The notes beneath the pieces are model-generated. The model saw only the letters and a list, made by a program, of their open reading frames with translations. It searched no databases and was not told where the DNA came from. Below are positions 9,689 through 18,445 of a stretch of 64,000 nt of DNA, piece by piece. Every line of letters starts with the position of its first letter. The stretch's first letter is position 1. The position numbers and the translations under genes were made by a program. The stretch is from Peptoniphilaceae bacterium AMB_02 (lineage in GTDB: Bacteria > Bacillota > Clostridia > Tissierellales > Peptoniphilaceae), in contig CP143259.1 of the NCBI GenBank assembly GCA_036321625.1, positions 1,538,001 through 1,602,000 of the forward strand, written 5' to 3'.

Positions 9689-9745
9689 AGGTCAGTCTCA
9701 ATTACAAATCTGTGTTTGTAATTGAAGCTGACCTGATTTTTATTT
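9689..9745. terminator. Bidirectional terminator between convergent genes
   Basis: A long hairpin runs from AGGTCAG (9689-9695) to CTGACCT (9728-9734), with inner pairing of CAATTACAAA and TTTGTAATTG. It has T runs on both strands and serves the phosphodiesterase (+) and the ABC exporter (-). Confidence 0.85.
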
Positions 9746-9809
9746 ACATACTCAAGCCCAAATAAATACATTTTGAGAATGAATTTAATTAAATGCTTCT
9801 ATTTTTTTA

Positions 9810-11582
9810 CTAAATGCTTAACTCCATGGTATTTAAGGAGCTGTTTCCAATCTTATACAATTCGTAATAGGTTCTCTTGGCTCTTAAAAGCTCTTCATGT
9901 GTTCCCGTTTCTTGGACGCCCTCTTCAGTTAAAACTATAATCTTATCAGCATTTTTAATTGTAGATAGTCTATGCGCAATAGTTAGTGTAGTTCTGCCTT
10001 TAGATAGCAATTCAAGCGATTGTTGGATGATTTTTTCGCTGGTATTGTCGAGAGCAGATGTAGCTTCATCCAAAATTAGTATTGGAGGATTTTTTAAGAA
10101 TACTCTGGCAATACTAATCCTCTGTTTTTGTCCTCCTGACAATTTAACTCCTCTTTCACCGACATAGGTATCAAAACCATCCGGAAGATCCATAATGAAA
10201 TCATACGCACCGGCAAGTTTAGCTGCTTCTTCTATTTCTTCAGGGCTCGCACCTGGCTTTCCATATTCTATATTATCATAGACCGAGCCTGAGAACAGGT
10301 ATACGTCCTGAGCGACCATTCCTATTTTACTTCTAAGGGATTTCAATTTTATATCTCTAATATCTATTCCATCAAGTGTAATGCTTCCTGAGGTGACATC
10401 ATAGAATCTGGGGATAAGATTGCACACCGTTGTCTTTCCTCCACCAGAAGGTCCAACTATGGCGATGTTCTCACCCGCCACAATATCCAAGTTTAAATTC
10501 TTTAACACCATCTCATTATGATTCTCGTAGTTGAAGGACACATTATTAAAAGAGATATTTCCTTTTACGGTATTTAATTCTATTGCATCTTCCTTATCCG
10601 TAATATCAGGTTTTTCATCCATAATTTCGAAGAATCTGTCTATGCCAGTCATACCTCTTTGGAACTGCTCTGTGAACTCCACTATTCGCCTCACTGTCAT
10701 CAGTAGCGTAGATACATATAGTACATACGCAAATAAATCACCGGGATCAATTCTTCCCAAGATAATAAATATGCCACCAAGCACGATAACGGATAGATTC
10801 ATGAGGGCATCGAATGTCCTGTTTACAACCTGAAAACCCGCCATATTTCTATAAGTTCTCTTCTTGATATTGAGAAAAGTATCATTGTCTTTCTCAAATT
10901 TATCCTTTTCTATTTCCTCTCCTGTGAACGACTTTACAACCCTTACTCCAAGCAATGAGTCTTCAATACCGGCATTCAGCTCTCCTATATGCCTTCTCTG
11001 GTCCATAAATGACCTCTTAAGTTTTGTTCTGTAGGAAGTTGAAGCTAGTATCATCATTGGTATAAGAGCAAAAATAACCAGAGTTAATTCTACATTTATA
11101 CGCACTAAAATTATAAATGATATCAGAATTTTAATGCCTGCTATAAAAAATTCTTCGGGGCAGTGATGAGCAAATTCAGTTATGTCAAATAAATCTGCTG
11201 TTATTCTACTCATTATATGCCCAACCTTAGTATTATTATAAAAGTTGTCGGATAGAGTTTGAAGATGAGAAAATAAATCTCTTCTCATATCCTTTTCAAT
11301 CCTGGCTCCCATGACATGACCGATATTTTGCATATAGTATTGAGCAAATATCTCAACTATTCTCAATACCAAGTAAAGCATGCCCAGTTTTCCTATCAAT
11401 TCAAATGTCAGTGCAGCTCTATTGGTCATTGCAGTATTCGTTAAATGTCTGAAAATCAGTGGGAACACCAATTCACAAACAGTTGTAAGTGCTGCAAAAA
11501 ATAAGTCTATAAATAAAATTGATTTATAGTCGTTAAAATACGGTATAAATCTTCTAATCGTTCCTTTTGTGTTTTCTTTCAA
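9810..11582 (-). CDS. ABC exporter, fused membrane and ATPase domains (half transporter)
   Basis: 590 residues. Six membrane helices in about 1-310 (type IV exporter fold), then the nucleotide-binding domain with Walker A GPSGGGKTT, signature LSGGQKQR, Walker B ILILDEATSALD and the H-loop AHRLST. It acts as a homo- or heterodimer exporting lipids, drugs or peptides; no peptidase domain is present. The start is TTG at 11582, supported by AGGAGG five bases upstream and no better ATG nearby. Single gene; no partner half-transporter is adjacent. MdlB/MsbA-like by domain order only. Confidence 0.9.
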   Translation of the reverse strand: MKENTKGTIRRFIPYFNDYKSILFIDLFFAALTTVCELVFPLIFRHLTNTAMTNRAALTFELIGKLGMLYLVLRIVEIFAQYYMQNIGHVMGARIEKDMRRDLFSHLQTLSDNFYNNTKVGHIMSRITADLFDITEFAHHCPEEFFIAGIKILISFIILVRINVELTLVIFALIPMMILASTSYRTKLKRSFMDQRRHIGELNAGIEDSLLGVRVVKSFTGEEIEKDKFEKDNDTFLNIKKRTYRNMAGFQVVNRTFDALMNLSVIVLGGIFIILGRIDPGDLFAYVLYVSTLLMTVRRIVEFTEQFQRGMTGIDRFFEIMDEKPDITDKEDAIELNTVKGNISFNNVSFNYENHNEMVLKNLNLDIVAGENIAIVGPSGGGKTTVCNLIPRFYDVTSGSITLDGIDIRDIKLKSLRSKIGMVAQDVYLFSGSVYDNIEYGKPGASPEEIEEAAKLAGAYDFIMDLPDGFDTYVGERGVKLSGGQKQRISIARVFLKNPPILILDEATSALDNTSEKIIQQSLELLSKGRTTLTIAHRLSTIKNADKIIVLTEEGVQETGTHEELLRAKRTYYELYKIGNSSLNTMELSI

Positions 11583-11605
11583 GACTACCTCCTATTAACA
11601 ATATA

Positions 11606-11631
11606 AATCGGTGCGAAGTATCGCACCGATT
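11606..11631 (-). terminator. Hairpin after the TcaA-like gene
   Basis: A perfect 11-bp stem AATCGGTGCGA/TCGCACCGATT begins four bases after the stop codon. The T tract on the minus strand is short (TTTATATT), so it may end transcription only partly before the ABC exporter. Confidence 0.65.
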
Positions 11632-11634
11632 ATT

Positions 11635-13935
11635 TTATTCTCCTATTTCGTGAACTACAGGATTTTCTAAATTGATTGCTCTGTCCGCTTCTCCCCATGA
11701 AGAAATGAACCATTCATTTTTAACTGGCAGATATGTTAGATTGAATCCCGTAAGTTGTGTTAATTCGTATGGTTGGTATCCATCTTCCATCGATTCGTCT
11801 TTTGGATATTCAGTGGCGTGGAACTTTAGATTCCCACCGATATATGCCGTATAAGAACCATTTTCGCCTGAGTTAACTACGAATGAACTCGCGTCATACT
11901 GAAGTTCGTCATATACTCTATAGTAAGTCATACCATTATCGATTCCTCTTTGGAGTATATCTCTAGTTGTACTTAATTCAGGTTCTATAATGGTAGTAAA
12001 TCCATCCATGCTCATATTTCTTCTAGCCATTCCGTCTTCCTTAAGCATTTTCTCGATTCTTGACATGATATGGTTCATAGTTCCCTCATTATCCATATCC
12101 ACATATAGGCTAATTAATGTTTCTCCGGATAAAGTCATCTCTTTAGAGAATCCCATACCCCATGGGTATTCAATACCTATTTTTATTCTGTCTCCGGAAA
12201 CCACGGATTTTAAAGGTATCTGATTATACTGCTCGACCGTAAGATTAGTATTCTCGTCATTGATGTAGACCATTGCCTCTTTTTGGGTGGTATCAATATG
12301 AAACTCGGTTTCCCCTTCCCACTTGCTGTCCTGTACCGGAGTTTCTACCGGTTTATCTTCAGGTATTGTTTCCGGCGGTTGCTCCTGAGGTTTTCCTTCA
12401 GTTTCTACATCGTTGTCTTGTGTTATCGGTGTTAAGCTTGAAAGACTTACGATTAGGTTTCCGTCTTGTAAGTTTTCATTGGTTGGTGATAAATTTATTT
12501 GATATTTTTCACCATTCACTTTATTTTCGACATCATACAGGCCGGGTAACAAGACCATGTTTTCACTGTTTCCGCTGATTTCCTTATCCATCAAGGTGTA
12601 CTTTGCATCTTCCGGTGCAGTCACACTTAATTGTAAGGGATCTACAACTACTTTGTAATCTTTGAAGAACAAAAACTTTTTGCCCGTATTTTCAAGTCTG
12701 TATGCTCTATTGCTCTTATAGTTTTCATCTATCCCTAATTTTGAAGAATCCTCTTTAATTGCACCTATCAAAGACGATCTGTAAATCTGATCACTTTTCA
12801 TAAGCTTTGAAAATGGCTTTAATGCATCTTCATTGATTGCTACATTCTCATTTGAACTTACTACCAGATTTGTAAGTGATTGAGTGTTCTCTTCAGTGAT
12901 AGCATTTTCGAATTTGGCTATAACTCGTTTTTTATCTGTCAGACCTGAAAGTGTAGCATATAAAAATGTGCAAACTGCCAAGACAATCAAAGTTGGAATC
13001 AGTAGATTAGACCACTTAAAAGGCTTCTTTTCATCGACTTTTTTCTCTTTACTCTTTTGCACATCTGAATCAGTCTCTTCAGGGGCTTTTTTCTTTCTAG
13101 CTGAAGATCTGACCTTTCTATTTTCCATAGAACGATCCGCTTCATTTCCTACTTTTAACTTTTGAGTAAGAGTCAAAGCATCATCACTTTCTTCAATTTC
13201 CGGTTTTTCGATTTCATGATTAATATTATCGGCTTTTTCCTTAGATTCCCTTATCAATCTCTTTTTCTCATCAGATAAAACTACTCTATTTTCAAATCTG
13301 GAACTCTGTTCATACTCTTCTATCGATGGTAGCAGAACTGTATGATCTTTGTTTTCTTGTTCCTGATTATTCCCCGGCTTAAATGCTTTGTCAATATTGC
13401 TATCTTTATTGACCACTTCAGTTTTATCTTCTGTATTTATCTTTTCATCAGTCGTATCGTAATTAAACATTTCACTTATGACTTTTTTAGACTTACCGAA
13501 AAACGAAGGGACTTCCAGTTCAGATTCGCTGAACTCTTTATCATCATTTTCAATCTTAGCAAAAGTCTTCTCGCTTTCACTGCTTTTAAAGAATCCTTCC
13601 GTTTTTTTCGTATCGGTTTTTACTTCTTCTTTACTGCTGTCAATTACATCATCGTATAATTGATCGTATGGTTTCTTATAGTCAAATTTAATTTTATCAA
13701 ATTCCGATTTGTCAAAGTCCGATTTGTCAAATTCAGGTTTTTCCGACACTGGTTTACCTGATTGTACAGCCTCTATTTTAGTACCACATTTTTTACAAAA
13801 TTTATCTCCCTCAGCGTACTCAAAACCGCAATTTGTACAGATAGGATCTATTGTGTGATCGACTTCCGTTCCACATTTTTTGCAAAAATTGTCTGTAGCG
13901 TCTACTTCAAATCCACAATTCTTACATTTAGTCAT
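11635..13935 (-). CDS. Membrane protein with two zinc ribbons, TcaA/YvbJ-like
   Basis: 766 residues. Two N-terminal zinc ribbons (Cys 4, 7, 18, 21 and 33, 36, 47, 50) are followed by a long acidic, low-complexity region (about 60-300) with FDKS-type repeats at 68-85. One membrane helix lies at about 309-331, and an extracytoplasmic part of about 430 residues follows. This is the order of TcaA of staphylococci and YvbJ of Bacillus, proteins tied to cell-wall antibiotic response. The inner linker is far longer than usual. Last gene of a three-gene operon; its ATG overlaps the previous stop by one base. Ligand and role here are unknown. Confidence 0.8.
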   Translation of the reverse strand: MTKCKNCGFEVDATDNFCKKCGTEVDHTIDPICTNCGFEYAEGDKFCKKCGTKIEAVQSGKPVSEKPEFDKSDFDKSEFDKIKFDYKKPYDQLYDDVIDSSKEEVKTDTKKTEGFFKSSESEKTFAKIENDDKEFSESELEVPSFFGKSKKVISEMFNYDTTDEKINTEDKTEVVNKDSNIDKAFKPGNNQEQENKDHTVLLPSIEEYEQSSRFENRVVLSDEKKRLIRESKEKADNINHEIEKPEIEESDDALTLTQKLKVGNEADRSMENRKVRSSARKKKAPEETDSDVQKSKEKKVDEKKPFKWSNLLIPTLIVLAVCTFLYATLSGLTDKKRVIAKFENAITEENTQSLTNLVVSSNENVAINEDALKPFSKLMKSDQIYRSSLIGAIKEDSSKLGIDENYKSNRAYRLENTGKKFLFFKDYKVVVDPLQLSVTAPEDAKYTLMDKEISGNSENMVLLPGLYDVENKVNGEKYQINLSPTNENLQDGNLIVSLSSLTPITQDNDVETEGKPQEQPPETIPEDKPVETPVQDSKWEGETEFHIDTTQKEAMVYINDENTNLTVEQYNQIPLKSVVSGDRIKIGIEYPWGMGFSKEMTLSGETLISLYVDMDNEGTMNHIMSRIEKMLKEDGMARRNMSMDGFTTIIEPELSTTRDILQRGIDNGMTYYRVYDELQYDASSFVVNSGENGSYTAYIGGNLKFHATEYPKDESMEDGYQPYELTQLTGFNLTYLPVKNEWFISSWGEADRAINLENPVVHEIGE

Positions 13936-14189
13936 TATTCTTTCCCCTTCATTTCACGTATTCCAAAAAACGACAGTACTTTATCCAGTCCACTTGTCTC
14001 TTCGACTGCTTTTTTCTGTACCGGATTTTCAATATAATAGAATCTAATATTGGTATCCCCCGTTTCAGGTGAATATAAGTTTGATCCTTCAATATCTTTA
14101 AAAGCAACTTTAAAATTTACCGACAAATCAGTAATATTATCAAGTTCCCTATTGCTATCTTCAGGATTATAATTTAAATATTCACTCAT
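13935..14189 (-). CDS. Small hypothetical protein of the zinc-ribbon operon
   Basis: 84 residues, acidic, with no signal peptide, membrane segment or known motif. It lies between two zinc-ribbon genes with a one-base overlap on one side and no gap on the other, so it is almost certainly co-translated with them. Not recognised. Confidence 0.7.
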   Translation of the reverse strand: MSEYLNYNPEDSNRELDNITDLSVNFKVAFKDIEGSNLYSPETGDTNIRFYYIENPVQKKAVEETSGLDKVLSFFGIREMKGKE

Positions 14190-14555
14190 CTAAAACACCT
14201 CATCTACTTCCTGAATACCGCCACATGCTCTGCAGAACTTATCATTTACAGGTATTATAGTATTGCAAAATTCACAATTCTTTAATTCAGAATAATAACC
14301 GTCTAAATTCAAACCGCAATTAGCACAGAATATTGACTCTTCGTCGTAGTTTGATTTACATCTTGGGCATATCATTTCATCCCTAGTCGGAATTTTCTCC
14401 GCCTTCTCATTATAAATCTCGCTTTCTATCTTAACAATTTCATTTGAGATATTAATAAACTCGTCTCTGTCTTCATTTTTATTTAAGTAACTTTTATGTG
14501 TTAATTGACCAAGCTTCAAGTAATTTTCAATTAATTTCTTATCCCTATCCTCCAT
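14190..14555 (-). CDS. Cytoplasmic double zinc-ribbon protein
   Basis: 121 residues. The first half is helical and charged. The second half holds two zinc ribbons: CPRCKSNYDEESIFCANC and CEFCNTIIPVNDKFCRAC. First gene of the operon ending in the TcaA-like membrane protein, with ribosome site AAGGAGG. The same kind of ribbon occurs in all three larger members of this family, which suggests protein-protein contacts between them. Function unknown. Confidence 0.75.
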   Translation of the reverse strand: MEDRDKKLIENYLKLGQLTHKSYLNKNEDRDEFINISNEIVKIESEIYNEKAEKIPTRDEMICPRCKSNYDEESIFCANCGLNLDGYYSELKNCEFCNTIIPVNDKFCRACGGIQEVDEVF

Positions 14556-14618
14556 TATTTAAAGCCTCCTTATATTCAAACTTATTATTAATATAATATC
14601 ATATGTATATGTATAAAT

Positions 14619-14668
14619 AAAGGTCAAAGTAGAAAGTCATCACTAACAACAATCTACTTTTAACCTTT
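14619..14668 (-). terminator. Hairpin after pepF
   Basis: An imperfect stem pairs AAAGGT-AAAGTAGA (14619-14633) with TCTACTTT-ACCTTT (14653-14667), immediately after the pepF stop. The T tract is weak. Confidence 0.55.
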
Positions 14669-14675
14669 TATGCGA

Positions 14676-16430
14676 TTATTTATTCTTTAATAATGTCTCA
14701 AGTTCTCTTACTTGATTTTCAAATACTTTCATTGCAGAGATAATCGTCTCTTTTTTAGAAATATCAGCTCCTGCCTTTTTAAGCTGATCAATCGGATAAT
14801 TATTTCCACCGTCTTTTAAGAAATCGAGATACCTTTCAAGAGCATTGTCTTCTTTATTTAAGATATTCTGGCTCAGCATAACAGCGCATGAGAAACCTGT
14901 GGCATATTTATACACATAGAAATCAGAATAGAAATGCGGTATTCTCGCCCATTCCAATTGAATTTCTCTATCTATATTTACAGCTTCCCCAAAATACTTC
15001 TCATTTAGTTTATAGTAAATATCATTAAACACATCTAGAGTCAGAACCTTGTCCTCTTCCAATAGAGCATGTGTAGATTTCTCAAACTCTGCAAACATAG
15101 TTTGTCTAAACACTGTTGACTTGAAACTCTCAACATAGTGATTTATCAGATATAGTTTCTCTGCATCATCTTTAGCATTTTTTATTAGATAATCCAGCAG
15201 TAGCAACTCATTTGTTGTGGAAGCAACCTCAGCGACGAAAATCGTGTAACTCGAATAGATAAACTCGTTATTCTTTCTGGAATAATAACTATGCATCGAA
15301 TGTCCTAACTCATGAGCAAGAGTAAATAAAGAGTCCAAATCATCAGTATAATTCATCAATACATATGGATCACTCTTATATTCACCCCAAGAATAAGCAC
15401 CACTTATTTTACCTTCCCTAGGATATACATCTATCCAGTTTTCTTCAAAACCTTTCTTAAGTGTTTCAATATACTCTTCTCCAAGCGGTGCAAGTGCCTT
15501 AATTATAATCTCTTTCGCATCCTCAAATTCGATTTTTGAATCAAAGTCACTAGTCAGCGGTAGATATACATCATACATATGTTGTTCATCGAGTTTAAGA
15601 TACTCTTTTCTAATCCTGTAATAATCGTGAAGAACAGGAAGATAATCGTTAATAACTCCAAGGAGATTATCATACACCTCTACATCTACATCATCTTTAA
15701 AAAGCATCATCTGAAGCGAAGAATCATACTTTCTAAGCTTTGCCTGTAAGGCAGTATTATTGATATTGGAGTAGAGCATAGAAGATATGGTATTATCTAT
15801 CATACCAAGAGTCGAATACATTTTTGTAAAAGCCTCTTCCCTTACTTCCCTATTCTTATTTTTAAGAAGATTTACATAATTTGCACTTGTAAGCCTTATA
15901 TTGTCCAAGCTTTTAATTCGAGGGAATACCAAATCCGCATTCATTAAGAGATAATAGGAATTAGAAGGTCCCTCTTCCAACTTTGCCATAGCTCCCATAA
16001 TATATTCTTCCTCTTGACTAAGAGTATGAGGCTTAAATCTAAACATCTTATCTAGGTAGGATCTGTATAATTCTAAATCATTGTCCACTATCAGCTTATC
16101 TAATTCATCCTCTGTTAACATCAATAAATTAGGCTGGAAGAAAGACCCCGCGGTAACCAGTTCATTATTCAAAGCTTCAGTTTCAAGCGCTATCGTCTGC
16201 CCAAAACTCTCTCTACTATCCTCATCCCTCTTCATATGAGCATAGACATACAGCCTTTGCATCAACTCAGCAGAGTCAGCCATTGCGGTAATGATCTCTT
16301 TAAAATTCCCCGAAAAATCTCCCTTTAAATCCCCGATTTTCTTAATTTCATCCTTTACCCTTTCAACATCCTCGTAAAATGATTTTTCATCACTGTAAAT
16401 CTTACTCAAATCCCAATTTGTTTTTTCCAT
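14676..16430 (-). CDS. pepF: Oligoendopeptidase F
   Basis: 584 residues, the normal length for the M3B family. The zinc site HELGH is at 373-377 in LAHELGHSMHSYYS, and the third ligand lies about 25 residues on in the segment beginning FVAEVAST. It cleaves peptides of about 7-17 residues in the cytoplasm as part of peptide use. Ribosome site AAAAGGAG before the ATG. Monocistronic, ending in a weak hairpin. Its ribosome site is complementary to the loops of the structured element just upstream (see 16526-16810). Confidence 0.95.
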   Translation of the reverse strand: MEKTNWDLSKIYSDEKSFYEDVERVKDEIKKIGDLKGDFSGNFKEIITAMADSAELMQRLYVYAHMKRDEDSRESFGQTIALETEALNNELVTAGSFFQPNLLMLTEDELDKLIVDNDLELYRSYLDKMFRFKPHTLSQEEEYIMGAMAKLEEGPSNSYYLLMNADLVFPRIKSLDNIRLTSANYVNLLKNKNREVREEAFTKMYSTLGMIDNTISSMLYSNINNTALQAKLRKYDSSLQMMLFKDDVDVEVYDNLLGVINDYLPVLHDYYRIRKEYLKLDEQHMYDVYLPLTSDFDSKIEFEDAKEIIIKALAPLGEEYIETLKKGFEENWIDVYPREGKISGAYSWGEYKSDPYVLMNYTDDLDSLFTLAHELGHSMHSYYSRKNNEFIYSSYTIFVAEVASTTNELLLLDYLIKNAKDDAEKLYLINHYVESFKSTVFRQTMFAEFEKSTHALLEEDKVLTLDVFNDIYYKLNEKYFGEAVNIDREIQLEWARIPHFYSDFYVYKYATGFSCAVMLSQNILNKEDNALERYLDFLKDGGNNYPIDQLKKAGADISKKETIISAMKVFENQVRELETLLKNK

Positions 16431-16466
16431 ACTTTCTCCTTTTTATCTATAATAATATTTTATTTA

Positions 16467-16494
16467 TTGACATAGTGATTTTATTCGCTAATTT
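16467..16494 (+). promoter_or_regulatory. Possible promoter reading into the structured intergenic element
   Basis: A perfect -35 box TTGACA (16467-16472) is followed 16 bases later by TAATTT (16489-16494), a poor -10. It points away from pepF, where there is no plus-strand protein gene, toward the hairpin element. The -10 mismatch makes this tentative. Confidence 0.35.
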
Positions 16495-16525
16495 AAGTAA
16501 ACCCAGCGAAACGATTTTAAATTTT

Positions 16526-16810
16526 TCTGACTTTGGAAGGTTTTAGTAGAAAAAACTACCACTCAAAAAGCGATATCTCCTCATCGCTACCACCAGTTCA
16601 CCTACGTACATATTTTATCTTTTTTTCAAATAAAAGCGACATCTCCTCGTCGCTACCTTCAGTACACCAATGAGAATATTTTGGAGTCATTCTGACTTTG
16701 GAAGGTTTTTGTAGAAAAATCCATTTATTGTTCTGTAAGGTTTAGATTCTATTCTTTCAAGCGAAGCGGTATTAGAATCTCTGGAAGAGCAATAAATGGC
16801 TTTTTCTTAA
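16526..16810 (+). ncRNA. Candidate structured RNA in the pepF-ppk2 intergenic region
   Basis: The 400-base gap between pepF and the polyphosphate kinase gene has no protein gene but repeated structure. Two 32-base copies (16566-16597 and 16632-16663) each form a 6-bp hairpin with the identical loop ATCTCCTC. The stem is AGCGAT/ATCGCT in the first and AGCGAC/GTCGCT in the second, a compensatory change. A second pair of copies (16526-16555 and 16691-16719, beginning tctgactttggaagg) flanks them. A long composite hairpin ends the element. Read on the plus strand, the loops are C-rich and complementary to ribosome sites; on the minus strand they show GAGGAGAT. The strand and transcription are inferred. 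Confidence 0.45.
16721..16806. terminator. Long composite hairpin, probable bidirectional terminator
   Basis: The outer stem pairs CCATTTATTG (16721-16730) with CAATAAATGG (16790-16799), extended by TTCT with AGAG. The inner stem pairs AGATTCTA (16744-16751) with TAGAATCT (16773-16780). T-rich runs follow on both strands. It would end the polyphosphate kinase transcript (-) and any plus-strand RNA from the region. Confidence 0.6.
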
Positions 16811-16831
16811 AACCTGGAACGGAAGAAAAAT

Positions 16832-18319
16832 TTAAAAACTATTCGCATCTTTTAGTGAGTCTATAAACTCTCTTCCCCTCTTCAGCATTTCCTTCATAAC
16901 TCTAATCCTCGCATAGTACTTATCATTTCCTGGAATTACTATCCATGGAGTATGATCAGTTGATGTCCTGGCTAGCATATCATCATATGCTTCGATGTAT
17001 AAATCCCACTTCTCCCTATTTCTCCAATCTTCAGAAGTTAACTTATACTCTTTCCCAAGGTCCAGGAGCCTTTCATTAAATCTCTTTAATTGTTCCTTGC
17101 TGTCAATGGCTAGGAAAAACTTAAGAACGAGCACCCCAGATTTCTTTAAAAGCTTCTCTGTTTCATTGATTTCCCTATAAGCACGTTTCCATTCAAACTC
17201 ACTGGCAAATGATTCGATTCTTTCGACAAGAACTCTACCATACCATGATCTGTCAAATATTACCATTCTACCTTTAGGAGGTATTACATTCCAGAATCTC
17301 CACATGTAATTATATGAGTTCTCCAACTCTGTGGGCGCAGATATGGGCACTACATCATATCCTCTAGGGTCAAAGCACTTGGTAAGCCTTTTTATCGCCC
17401 CACCCTTGCCGGCAGCATCGACACCTTCAAAGATTATAATTGTAGGAATTTTCTTTTTGTGGAACTCATAGCCGAGGGAAGCTAAACTCCCTTCAAGTTT
17501 CTTCTTTTCCTTTTCATATTCTTCTCTTGTAAGATATTTTGAGTAATCCAAATTTTCTATTATTTTTTCTGACTTAGGAAACTCTATGCTATACGGTTCA
17601 GAAATACTTCCCGACTCCATATATTTGAAAATTGTCTTTTTAATTATATCAATTGAAATCCCGAGCACTTCATATGATGCCTTTTTCATAGACTCAGACG
17701 GAACTAAATGCCATTTTGACCCCTTGAAATTCGTCTTTTCAAGGACATCGTTGAAATGCTGCTTATACTTGTCATAGTCTGCTCTCTGCCTTAAATCTCT
17801 GTCTCCTACGAGCACCTTTTTAAACTCGTCTTTCTTATATGAGTCTATTCTCTCAGCTTGTGTCTTCTGGGTGATATTAAGGAAAAACTTTAAGATAAGA
17901 GTGCCATCATCGGTCAATTGTCTTTCTATCGTCTCCAATTCCTCAAGATAAGTTTTAAATTTCTTATCGGATATCTTGTAATTGTCCATGATATCGTAGT
18001 AGAAACTTCTATCAAATACTGCTATATCCCCCTTAGCCGGTATACGCTCCCAAAATCTCCATAAAAAAGGCTTGGCTTTTTCTTCATCAGTCATAGCATC
18101 AATGACATGTACCTTAGTGTACTTATTATTTACTTCTCTCACCAAATCATTGATGACATAACCTTTTCCCGCTGATTCCCATCCGTCAATCAGGATTATA
18201 ACAGGTATTCCAAACTCTTTTAGTTTTCTCTGAAGCAGTCCGAATTCCTCTCTTAAGTCGGAACCTTTTTCATTTTCATACTTATATTTATATTTTTCAA
18301 AATCAAATGAATTTAGCAT
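16832..18319 (-). CDS. pap: Polyphosphate:AMP phosphotransferase, two-domain PPK2
   Basis: 495 residues holding two PPK2 domains in tandem. The first has the P-loop GWESAGKG (46-53) and the lid-type motif DRSFYYD. The second has GVDAAGKGGAIKR and DRSWYGRV. Class II PPK2 enzymes with this length and duplication transfer phosphate from polyphosphate to AMP, forming ADP. With adenylate kinase this lets the cell make ATP from polyphosphate. Ribosome site AGGAGG before ATG 18319. Monocistronic. The N-terminal domain is expected to be structural or less active, by family knowledge. Confidence 0.9.
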   Translation of the reverse strand: MLNSFDFEKYKYKYENEKGSDLREEFGLLQRKLKEFGIPVIILIDGWESAGKGYVINDLVREVNNKYTKVHVIDAMTDEEKAKPFLWRFWERIPAKGDIAVFDRSFYYDIMDNYKISDKKFKTYLEELETIERQLTDDGTLILKFFLNITQKTQAERIDSYKKDEFKKVLVGDRDLRQRADYDKYKQHFNDVLEKTNFKGSKWHLVPSESMKKASYEVLGISIDIIKKTIFKYMESGSISEPYSIEFPKSEKIIENLDYSKYLTREEYEKEKKKLEGSLASLGYEFHKKKIPTIIIFEGVDAAGKGGAIKRLTKCFDPRGYDVVPISAPTELENSYNYMWRFWNVIPPKGRMVIFDRSWYGRVLVERIESFASEFEWKRAYREINETEKLLKKSGVLVLKFFLAIDSKEQLKRFNERLLDLGKEYKLTSEDWRNREKWDLYIEAYDDMLARTSTDHTPWIVIPGNDKYYARIRVMKEMLKRGREFIDSLKDANSF

Positions 18320-18410
18320 AGTTCGCCTCCTAATTTATATACTTATTATAACCTATTCACAGAGATTATTAAAACCGGATGTTTATTTAAGCGAATTTAG
18401 CTTTGACCAT

Positions 18411-18436
18411 AAAAAAGCAGCCAAAATGACGGCTGC
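18411..18436 (-). terminator. Terminator after the telA-like gene
   Basis: A 6-bp GC-rich stem (GCAGCC at 18417-18422 with GGCTGC at 18431-18436) is followed on the minus strand by six T residues. Confidence 0.85.
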
Positions 18437-18445
18437 CTTATAATA

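Noticed and set aside
12273-12578. 101-codon plus-strand frame opposite the TcaA-like gene
   Set aside because: Shadow frame over a compositionally biased linker; no start signal.
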